A stretch of 64,000 nucleotides of DNA from Podocnemis expansa. Taxonomy: Eukaryota > Chordata > Testudines > Podocnemididae. This document shows positions 26,401 through 38,400 of the stretch, one piece after another. A model generated the notes under the pieces. The model searched no databases, was not told where the DNA came from, and worked only from the letters and a program-made list of their open reading frames with translations. Positions within the stretch are counted from its first letter, which is position 1, and the number at the start of each line of letters is the position of its first letter. Location: NCBI GenBank assembly GCA_007922195.1, contig ML682005.1, positions 32,411,881-32,475,880 on the forward strand, given 5' to 3'. Both the position numbers and the translations under genes were made by a program.

Positions 26401-29400
26401 TACCCTCCCCTCTTCACTATAATGTTTCAGTTATTTCTCCAGAAATGCATGAGAGAAATACAGCAAAATGGAACAAGACAATTTTCTGAATCCTCCATAA
26501 TGTGCTAACCTCTCCTCTACATATCTTTCTGTTCCCTTATCAAAACTCTTCCCTATGCTTTCCCTCACTCTCATCCTTCCAACAAGTGACTCATATTGAA
26601 AATTTTGTTTTCTGGCAGTGGGAGATAAGAAATGGATAGAAAGAACAAAAAGGGTTATTGAAACAGCTTTCTAGCATCCGTAGTCCTCTCCCAAACACTT
26701 CCGCCATGAACTACAGGTGGTTTGTTTGTGGGGTGGGTTTTTTTTTTTTTTTTTTAAATGATTTTATCATCCCTTTCCACCCGATGGTAGCAGTTTGTAT
26801 TTAGTGGCTGGGAGCTGAAATTTCAGTGTCAGAGTTAAGGGTCTGATGTACATATGTAACATTCTCAGCAGCTGGAAACAACAAGAAATTAAAGCTATTT
26901 CATTATTAAGATGAGGTCTAGTCCACTTGAAAAATATTTAAAATTTAACACATCTGTAATCTTTATTCTTAGACATCTAGCTAGCTGTACGTGGTACTAT
27001 AATACAAACAGAATAACTGCTTACTTTGCACTCGTCATTTCGAAAGAGACAGTTTCTTAGGAGCTGCAGAACAACTTTTAGTTCCTTGATAAGATTATCC
27101 TCCTGTTTGGACAAAAACGTTTCAAGAGAGAACAGAATCCATTTTATGCAGAGTTGTGTGTCTTAGTTGCTATATTGTAACACACAGGCACTCCATTCAT
27201 GCCACAAGAACCTTTACTTATAGGTTGCTAACGTGAAAACCATCTCTGAAATGTGATAAACCAGTAAGCTCAACCACCACAGAAACCTATTTCTGTCCAA
27301 TTAAACATAAAGGAACAAAGAAACAAAATAGGGCCCACACTTCAGTTATATAAGGTGATGTACATAATGCTAGTTTTTAAATCACTTGAGTACAGTGACT
27401 GGCACTCTCAGGGATGCAGTAAAAGGCCACTCAAAGAGGCAACAAGTGAAAGAGAGAAAGAGCAGGGAACAATGAAACACAGGAAATATGTAAATTTTTA
27501 AGAGTGACTTTTATAACAAGTTTCTTCCTATTTTTAACTAAATAAAACACATAACATGCAATCAAAAATTGCTGTAAGAGATTCTATATATGCTATAATC
27601 TATTTTTTTCATCTAAATAATAAATCCTAACTGCAATCCTCTTTCAAAAAGCCAACAACCTATAATTAAAAACTAACAATATGGAAATCACAGGGATGTT
27701 AGAATATTACAAACATACAGATAGAATACTCTTCCATAGTACATACAGTATTGTGCTTTTACATATATTTAGAATCATGTTCCCCCCTCTCCTTATTACT
27801 CCCCTTCCATGATGGTGAAGAATCCAAGCAGACAAGATTAGCTGGATTGAAGATTAGCAGAGCAAACACCCTGTTTGAATTGTTTCTTTCTATAGAAAAG
27901 TTTAATTATTCAATGAAAACACAACAACTGAGCAATATTCTAACTAAATGCATTCTCACTTCCAAGGAAGACTATCAAAGAATAGCTGGGGGAGGGGGGG
28001 GACTTCTGCAGTAGATACAATTTTGTGCGTCAGCCTTGTAAATTGTACAGTTACCTTTTTTTTCTGGATTGTTTTTCCAGGCCTCAGGGACTCTAGGTTC
28101 AGCTGTGCATGAATGTGCTTCATCTGTTCCATGCAGCTGTCTATAAGGCCAGCTGAAAGACAAAATCCATACAATTCAAATGCCCAGTCACATTCAAAAT
28201 ACCAGAAAACCTCACTTGTGAATTAGAATTAGTATATAGTTCAATAATCAACTCATCAACTTTATGCTTTCCACATAATTAAGGCTCCCTATGTGATGGA
28301 AATGAGACAAGAATATAAACAAGAAGCCCAACTTGTCACCCAAAATATTCACATAGGTAGGCCCTTTCAACTAGCTAATTGGTTTTCAACAATTCTGAGA
28401 TTTGTCAGGCAGGTGGCGATATGTGAGGTAATTTCATATGGTAGAATTTTCCTTTACTTTACCTAACAGCAATCTTTGCAAGTGACAATGGGTGGGGAAT
28501 TAAGAACAGCCACATTGGGACAGACCAGTGATCCATTTAGCCCAATAACCTGTCTTCCAACAGCGAATAATGCCAGGTGCTTCAGGAGAAATGAACAGAA
28601 GAGATAATCATCAAGAGATCCACCCCCTGTTGCCCATTCCCAGCTTCCAGCAAGCAGAGGCAAGGGACGCTTTGGAGCACTATTTTGCATCCTTGTCCAC
28701 CCTGGTTAAAATGTAATGTCTTATATGTACTATATATAGTGTTCATTCTCCCAGAAGATTCCAAAGTGATTCTCAAATTTAGAGTAATAAGTAGAGAATA
28801 TAAAGGAATCTACATACGAAATACAGCCCTTCTTAGATGAGGAAAGTCACTGTGATCTGGAGGAGTAACTGATGTGGCACAGCTCTTCCAGGAAGTATTT
28901 TTGCAAAGCACAGCCACGAAAGAACATTTCAAGGGCAATGCTTATACTTGGCTAATGCTGTGGATTATGTTCAGTAAGAGTCATGGGCTATCTACAAGTA
29001 TCTGCATATACATTAAGAGCTACCAGAGTTCTACCAGCCTCATGCTAATAAACCAAGAACCAGGAATGGGTATCTTATACAAATATAATTAGATTCCAAG
29101 TGGATTCCAGTTGGAATAGCCATAAGTTCCCTTTAAGTGAGGCACCACTTGAACCCGACAGAGCCAAGCATGTTCGTTCAACAGAGCCATCCTTGGAGGT
29201 GGTGAGAAAGGTGGTCTCCCCAGGCCCCACAGTTCTGTGGACCCCACGCTGTCCAGCCGTGAGCAGGGCAGCACAGGGTCCACATTGCTGCCCCCCCTCA
29301 GCCATGCTGTCCACCACCCCCTCTCTACTGCCTTTGGTGCGGAGCCAAGGGCAGTGGGGGTGGGTGGGTGGAAGCAGGCGCCAGGAGCAGGGAACCAGCC

Positions 29401-32400
29401 TCTGCTCTGGGCTGGCCTGCCCCACCCGCAGGACAGGGAACAGCCGGCCCATGGGTGCAGTGGGCCAGCCCAGAGGCTGGACTCCACTCTCTTGCCCCTG
29501 TCTTAGGCTGGCAGTTCTGCCCTGGAAGCAGGGAAGGCTGGCCCAGAGGCAGGGCAGGAGAGCAGAGCCCAGCCTCCAGACTGGCCTGCTCCACCCCCAG
29601 GGGCAGAGTGGCTGACTTGGAGGGGTGAGAGGGCCCCCACAGGTCGATTGGCCCCAGGCCCTGCTTCTCCTTTGGGATGGCCCTGCCCTTCAAGGAAGGC
29701 AAGCCTGCCCACAAGGAAAGGAGAGGAACAAATATAATCTTCTCAGCTACTGAATTAAGCTAATGTAACTAGCAAACTGTCTAAAAATAAACTAGGAGAA
29801 AAACTTTTAGCAAAGTCATGCTAGAGCTAGACAGACTAAAGCTTCATCATAGGCTGAGGTGGTAGAGAAGGAACTGAAAACAGTTTGTCAGCCAGGCAGC
29901 CCTCTATAGCCTTGGTGCAGTGCATAAGGCTCCATGAGGAACATGTGCAGGATGAATGGACACCACTAATGAAGAACTCCTGCTGATGGTTTGTGGGGTA
30001 CATGTGGACCTGAAATGGGACTCCCACAGGGATCCTACTTGAATCAGCAGTAGTAAAGATGATGATGATGACAGCAAATGTTTCTAAGAGACACTTCAGT
30101 GCACTGGATGAATGCAGGAAGTTGCAGTTCAGAAGAAATTTGGGTACCAGGAAATAAAATGCAGCAGGTTTCCCATTACACTTCCTAAGGCACATAGCAG
30201 GCAAGTCCCACCACACTGTGTTTCCTGAGCTAAATATCAATGGGCTATCATCTACCCATAAAGGTTTTACAACATTTGAGGTCTACAAAAGCTCTTACAG
30301 TCTTTGTAAGGCAGTATGGGAAACTGGGAACACCACATCATTATAGTGCTCCTATTTATGTGGCATGTGCATCCTGCCAAACTAAGCCACAAAGTTCTTT
30401 ATTGGCGATGTTCAAGATATGAAGACTTCCAGGAAGCTGGATCATTTTGCAGTCCTCAACAACGTATGTCATGTTTTGTGGCTGCCCATATCAACATAGT
30501 GGACTATCTCTAAAACCACTGAAATTCTGCTACATCATAAATTTCCATAAATACCCAGCTGCAACCGGACTGAGGTCTGGAGAAATGGACACTCCAACCA
30601 ACAGACTGAATTTGAGGATTATCACAAACTTCTGTCAACCAGATGGATGATAGAGCTCCTACAGTCTATTGAGAAAGAAGCCAGAGGGGGAGCTCAGGAG
30701 AGAATCTCTGCAAAGGCTGTAAGTCTGAAAGGAAAAGGCAAGTTCATAAGCATGTTTTCAAGGTCAGAATTAAGGCTGTTATTGAAATAAGATGCCTTTT
30801 CACTTGTCTATACTTTTACTAATCAGATGTAAAAACTGAAATGATAGATTAATATTGATACAAATTCCCTTAAATTGTCAGACACGTAATATTTTAATGT
30901 TTTTTTTTAAAATGAAGATCTCATAGTTTTGCTCTTTATATGAGGGTTATTCTAATTCCTTCAATAACTTAAATCCTTGAAGGATTTTTTCCCTATTTTT
31001 TAAATGGAATACAAGTTTCTGATACATTATAATTATTTGGAAGAGAAAAGGTAAAAATAACCTTCCTGTTTTTCCACATCACCTAGGTCTCCAAACAGAT
31101 TCTGCGATTTCTGAAAAGCCAAGATGTAATTGAACAGGTTCTGGTTAAAATTCTGACCTTAAAAATTAATGTAACTATTTGTGTCTTCAGTTTTGGAGTT
31201 TTTTTTGTTTTTTTTTAACGGCACTAAAGTGAAAAAAGGTCAAAAGCTTCATTACTGACTTTTTTGCTTTGCTTTTATTCTTCACTACATCATGTTAATG
31301 CACGGCATTGAGCACTATTATGTTGATATAAATATATTCTACAGTGGATTATAAAGAGCATTATAAAAAAGATTCACTTTTTTAATGTTAAAGTGCATGA
31401 GGTAAAAAGCAAGAAGATGTCAGAATTTTCAGTCTGTTCTAGAGCCAGAACACGCTACCTTAAACAGTGATTTTCAACTGGGTTACCCCTGGGGGTACAC
31501 AAACATCTTCTACAGGGTACAACTCTAGATTAGTAGATGGGGGTGGGGAGGAGAGAGATCATTGAATGGATTTAGGGGGTTCACAATTGCAGGGCTGACA
31601 TTTGGGGGGTGACAAGCAGGAAAACTGACTAGAGCGCCATGCCACAGGGGGCCCAGTAAAGCTAAATTACATGTTTAACCCGTCAGTGGGGTTCAGGCTT
31701 CAGGGGCAGAGTTGTCTAGAAAGGCTGAGAAACATGATGTACTGAAGAGATACAGCAAGGGGAATGGCAAATCAAGCTTTCCCACATAGGCACAACAGCA
31801 TGCCTTAACCCTACCATGAATGGGTCATTCTCTCTGAGAGGAAGGTAAATTTTCATATTTAATCAAACATTGGCCTATACTGAGAATGTTCTACAAGAAT
31901 ACTAACAACTTTCAAATGAAGTGATGGTTTCTGTGAATACCTAGCCATGGGAACAGAGCTGTGACCACTAAAAACATTTTACAAAATTTACAGTGATCAG
32001 ATGGCCACTACTGACTAGGGTTAGAAAATTAGATCAATTTAAATTGATCTGAACTGTGGCTTTTAACCTGTGTTACAATGTTACTATTAATATTCAATGT
32101 CCTATAAAATAAAGAAACAATGATTTATTCAAAAATGTGTTAGATTGTGCTAGGCACTGAAATTTATATAACTGTAAACTTCAGTAATCAAAAATTTGAT
32201 TTATAAGTATACAGAGCAGCTTCTTAAAAGCATTATTAAAAATAACACCTTTATTTTGAGACTGAAGAAAAGGAAAAGAACTACTGGCAAGCATTTAATT
32301 TACAGAGTATTTTAAGACTATTGTATGCACATCTTTAGACTCACCTTCCAAAGCACATTTCTGGGCACTTTTACTGACAGCTAACAGGGACAGCAAAGCA

Positions 32401-35400
32401 CCTGCAGCAACTCGTTTCAGCATGTCTTTAAAGGATTTTCCTTCATAGCTCTGCAAATAATGCAAGATTTATCATTCTACTGGAAAAGTATACCATATAT
32501 TGGAGAAACGTTCATAATCTCATATATGTCTGTAAAACTAAATGTACCATTCTGAATTCTCATTCTGATGACCCAAAACTAAAGCTGGTCAATTCACAAT
32601 TTCCATTTGCAGGAAATTTCAAGTTCAAAATTTTCCCATGAGCCAGAGGAGATGAAATATTTTGTTTCAGAAACACCAAAACATACTGTTTCCACAATGA
32701 AATATTTCCCAGCATCTGTTCGATGATGTTGATATGACTCGTTAGTTGAATTGCTGTCCACTAACTGAATAGTGGTTATAATAAGCTAAAGCTTCTAAGA
32801 TCCCCTTCTTGCAAAAGAGCCTCTTCTAAGCACTTCAAGCAGCTCTGGTGCAGGTTGTTAACTGGTACAGGTTTCTTACACAAAGGGCAGAATTTAAAAG
32901 CCAGAGATCAGGGCATGTCTTGACTCTGGACCAATTTGCTAAGCCTAATACTATATCTAACACACTTATGTTTAACAATGAGTAAAACTAGACTACATAA
33001 GCTAAGGAACAATGAAGACCACTAGATTGAAAGAGCTTGCAATAACAAGAATATATTTCAGCTTGGTACCCAACAGCAAGAAGGAACTGAGAAGTAGGCA
33101 AGCCAGGCCTATACGCTATGCATGCCACTGCAGAAGGCACTAGAGGGGGAAATTTCCCAACACTGGGGCATGTGACACATATATACCTAATTAGGAACTA
33201 ACATGAGCAAGCGCTCAAAGTAGTAACAATTTAGAAATGAAAAAACAGAGCAATGCTACGTTATATGTACTCTTTTATGTTAGACTTCTCTTGCATGGAT
33301 GTGGCCATAATGCTGGTTTAGGTACCTAAGGCACCCATCTCCATTTGTAAGGCTATCACCAGCTGTGTTTCCCTATGATGCCCTTAAGAACTTTTCAGCC
33401 AGTGCTGTTTTTAGTCCATTGAGAGCTCTAAGCAGGAGTATTTTTAGGTCCACCACACACACAATGCACGCTAATAATTAATAGGGGGCCTTCCTGAACT
33501 GCTTGGGGGTCTAGAGGCACCTTATGTGTAGTGTTGGCTTTGCTCTGAGCTATCATGAGGGAGTTTTGGAGAAAGGTACTCATCCTGTCCCATGTGAGAA
33601 AGCCACACTTGTCGCAGCAGGGCCTGACATGCATTTGCAGTGAAGCTGAAGAGCGTAACTTTCTTCCAAAGAGGTTGTGTCATTTGTTGTCCTTGCCCTT
33701 TTGCATACTTTTGTTCTGTCTCTATTTCTCCAGCACAACTAGTACAGCTAAGGAGCCTGAGAAGTACTGAACCCCTCAGGGGTCACCTAATACTTCTTTT
33801 TGATATATGTCAGCATTGGTGTTGCAGTGACTGGTGTCTACTAAAAGGCTTTGGCTGAGCCAAGCAGTCCGTCATTAATAAGAAGGGTGATCCTGCTGAA
33901 CCAGAAGCTGACAATGTCTCACAGGTTGTGGGACTTCTCTGAAATCATCAACATCTGACTCTTCAGCAATCCTCACATACCTCTTTATCCAGCAACAAAG
34001 AGAGAGCTTTTGGTAGCAAGACAGGGAGGTGATGTTGCTCTGTTCCTGGACCTGATTTGGCTTCTCCTGATATTCTGGCATTGGTATCCTCACCAGAGAT
34101 ACCACTAAGGGGAGAGAGAGGTCTCTTTCAATGTGTGATTGACAGGACACTGAGGGGTCAGTGCCAGCTTTGACACTGATGCTGAGGTTGGTTTTGGTGC
34201 TCGAGCTGTAAATGTTGGTACCAGATTCCTGGCACTTTGGGGGGGGGGGTGGAGATGCTGTCTTTCCATGCCAATCTTAAGCATTTGCTCTCTGACTGAT
34301 GGTATTCCATAATACTGGCAAGTCATTAACTCAATTCTGGAATGTCTTGGGTCCAAGGCTGTTCCAGGTAAGTGGAATTTTAGCTCTGCTCTTGTAATTT
34401 GTGTATTCTAGCAGAGACAGACAAGCATACTGAGTCTCCGCTCAGATATCCAGTTCCTCCAAGGAGAGAGATATTTACTACATTCATCCTTCTGGGTCAG
34501 TCAAAGTTTGAAGTTGCAGGTATATGAGACATGCTTGTGTATAGAAATGGTCTGACCAGAAAGCTCAGTCCAAAAGTGTCACACTAGCAGAAATCAGGAG
34601 ATCGGTAGTTGTTCTGAAGATATGAAGAATTTAGCCTGAGCCAAGAATTAGCACGTGAAACATTTGCGTGGCATGAGGTTTTGGGCAAAAAAACTGGAAG
34701 GTGAATAGTTTGATTGAGGTGAAAGGTGGATGATACTTTGGGAACAAATTTAGGATGTAATCTTAAGGAGACCTCGTCTTTGTAAAAGATGGTGTATGGC
34801 GGATAAGCCATGAGAGCAAGCAATTTCGCCTACGCGTCGGGTGAAGTTATCGCTACCAGAAAGGCAAGTGTAAGAGGGATGTAGTAGCAAGTGGTTCGAA
34901 AGGGGGTCTTGTCAAAGCTTTTAATACTCTCGTGAGATCCCACGGGATAGTTGGGGGACGCACGTGTGGAAATAGGTTTTGTAAACCCTGCATGAACCTT
35001 TTTACCGTCCGATGAGCAAACAACGAAGAATTGGCAAGTGAATCATGAAAGGTAGAGATAGCTGCAAGATGAACCCTAATGGAGCTTATTGATATGTTGT
35101 TCTGTTTCAGGTTTGTGAGGTATTCGAGGACTCGACGGATCGGAGCTGTAGAGGGATCAAGTGACTGCTGGGCACACCAGGAGGAGAACCAGTGCCATTT
35201 GTACAGATAAGTATTCCTGGTCAAAAGTTTTCTGCTATTTAGTAAAATGTGTTGAACGGTGTGTGAGCATCGTAGCTCTAGACCACTGAACCATCTAGGT
35301 TCCATGCTGTCAGATGAAGTCTGTTCAGGTGGGTATGTAGTTGTGTCCCGTTGTTTTGCGACAATAGGTTTGGTAGAAGAGGTAGCGTGATTGGTGGTGC

Positions 35401-38400
35401 TTTGGACATAGCCTTGAGCAGGGTATACCACATCTGACGGGGCCATGCTGGTGCTATGAGCAGCACCGTTGCTCTGTCCTCCTGGATCTTCTGGAGGGTT
35501 TTGAGGATCATCGGAATTGGAGGAAATGCGTACAGTAGACCCCGTCCCCAATGTAAGAGAAAAGCATCACCGCTGGATCTGTGGCCGATTCCTGCGCTGG
35601 AGCAATAATGCTTGCACTTTTTGTTGTTTTCGGAGGCAAAGAGATTCATGACAGGAAACACCCAGCGGAGGAAGATGTCGTATAGGACGTCGTCGCGGAT
35701 TTCCCACTCATGCTGAGTCGAGAAGGAATGGCTTAACGCATCTGCTAATGTGTTGTCCTTGCCTGGTAAGTATTCCGTAACAAGGTAGATGTTGTGGTGT
35801 ATACACCAGTTCCAAAGGGTCGTTGCTTCTAAGCACAGGCTTGTGGACCTGGTTCCCCCTTGGTGGTTGATGTAAAACATACATGTTATGTTGTCCGTGC
35901 GGATCTTGATGTGTTTGCCGGCGATGGTGGGAAGGAAAGATTGGCAGGCTCTTAAAACTGCCCTAAGGTCGAGGTGGTTTATGTGAAGGAGAGTTTCTGC
36001 ATATGACCACCTGCCTTGTGGTGTTTGGTGTTGGAGGAAAGCTCCCCAGCCGATGAGTGAGGCATCAGTGGTGATGGTGAGAAGTGGCTGTGATAAGAGG
36101 AAGGGAATGCCCTGTAACAAATTGTTTGGATCTTTCCACCAAGACAGGGTGTGCTTGATATAAGCTGGGATGGTTAATAGTCTGTTGCCAGACCGGTTGA
36201 AAGGGTGACATTGTGAAAGAAACCACAGTTGGAAAAGACGCATGCGAAGACGGGCGAATCTGACCAGATAAATTGTTGCTGACGCGTGTCCCAACATTTT
36301 TATACAGGTACGAGCTGGAATGATGTTGGATTTCTGTACTAAGAGGATGAGTTGACTTATCTTGTGAAATCTGTTGAGAGGGAGAAATGCCCTTGCTAGA
36401 GGTGAGTATATTCGTGCCCCTATAAAATAGATCTCCTGCATGGGCCTTAGTGATGACTTTTTGTAATTTATGTTGAGGCCTAATGACAGGAACAAAGTTC
36501 ACGTACAGGCTCAACGGGCAGTACGTTTTACATGTGTGGAAGCCGTCAGGAGGAAGTCGTTGAGGTAAGGAAATATGTTGATGTGATGCTTTCGGAGGAA
36601 AGCAGCTACTGGAGCCATGAGTTTGGAAAAGACTCTGGGTGCTGTGCATAGTCTGAAAGGGAGTATGCTGTACTGATAGTGTTTTGCGAGGAAGATGAAA
36701 CATAGGAATCTCCTGTGGGCAGGAAGGATGGAAACATGAAAGTAAGCGCCCCTGAGGTCGAGAGAAGCCAACCAATCTCCCTGGTGTAGAGAAGGGAGAA
36801 TGGTGTTTAGCGTCACCATTTTGAACTTTTTCACTTGAATGTAACGGTTGAGACGTCTGAGATCTAAAATCAGGCTCCAACCCCCCGTTTTTTTTTCTCT
36901 GTGAGAAAATACGGGGAATAACAGCCTTTTCTCCACTGTTGTTTCGGTACTTCCTCGATTGCTCCAATATATAGGAGGTGTTGTACAGCTCCTTCAGGAG
37001 GAAATCCATGACCGGGGTCCCTGAAAAGGGACGGGTAGGGGTATTGGGATTTGGGGTGTGAAATAAAAAGGTATGGAACAGCCCCTTTGAATGATTTCTA
37101 GCACCCATTTGTCAGATGTTACTCTTTGCCATTGATGAGCAAAGGGGTGTAGTCTGTTTTTGAATATTAGATGTTGTGATGGTGACTGTGGTTGATGGTT
37201 TATTAGATGGCTGGCAGCTCTCTCGACCGAGCCATCAAAAGTGTTGTCTAGATTTAGGGGTTTGCATATAGTGTGCAGCGTCTGATTAGTTTGTTTCCTG
37301 CAAGGCTGGTGAGACTTCTATCAGAAATTATCAAAGTGTCGATTAGGTTGGGCCCGTGATAGTCTGGAATTGTAGGTCTGAGTCTTGGGAAACCTTCTGT
37401 TTGAAGCTGTCGGGGGGTAAATACCCAGTGTACGCAAGGTAGCACAAGAGTCCTTTAGGCTGTGCATTACCTCATCTGTCTTCTTTGCGAATAAGTTATC
37501 TTTTTCAAAAGGGAGGTCTTCAATTGTGGATTGCATCTGTCTGGGTAGATTGGCAGAATGAAGCCAAGAAGAACGTCTCATGATGATTGCCGTACTGAGT
37601 GTCCTGGCAGCAACATCTGCTCCATCTAAAGACGCCTGGAGGGCTGTTCTCGTGACAAGGTAACCTTCCGAGATTAACAATTTAAAGTGTTCACGTTTAT
37701 CATGCGGTAGGTCTTCGGCGAATTCCATGAATTTGCTATATAGGTGGTGATCATAGTTAGAGAGTAATGCAGTATAGTTTGCTATTCGAATTTGCAGTGC
37801 TGCAGAGGTATAGACCTTCTTACCCAGTGCATCCAGTTTTTTATCATCCTTGTTTGTTGGATTAAACCTGGAATAGGACTGTTTAGTTCTCTGATTGGCT
37901 GCCTCGACCACTAGGGAGTTAGGCTGAAGATGAGTAAACAAAAATTCATTGCCTGTAGAGGTAATGAAATATTTTTTATCTGCCCTCTTATCAGAAGGGG
38001 GGTTAGATGCTGGCATTTGCCAAAGAGCTGTTGCGGGCTCTATAATCCCAATGTCCATCAGGAGTGCTAGTTTGCTGGGCATTGTTGTCTGTAGTATTTT
38101 GTATAGTTTATGTTGATTTGTGGGGTGACAGTCCAAAGGGCTATCCATGATATCTGCTGCTCGCTTAGAGAGCTCACAGAATTGCCGTAAGTCATCCGTT
38201 TTGGTATCAGGACTGAGAACCTCTGCATCATCAATGTGTTCAGAGATGGATGATGCTGCCGTGGAGATATCAGGTTGTGATTGTTGTTGTTGTTGAGGAT
38301 TTTGGATACCCTGTGCTGAAAGGTAAGGATTTGAAGGGTTATTAAATGAAGGGTTATTAAAAGGTTATTAAATGGCCAGTTAGCATAAGTCACCCCTGGT

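Noticed and set aside
29100..29715. 171-codon plus frame and overlapping minus frames as possible genes
   Set aside because: Open on both strands in several registers, no known domain, no splice context; explained by GC composition.
36065..37108. 347-codon minus frame as an independent gene
   Set aside because: Mostly an off-frame reading of the DIRS RT and RNase H region; the conserved motifs lie in other frames.
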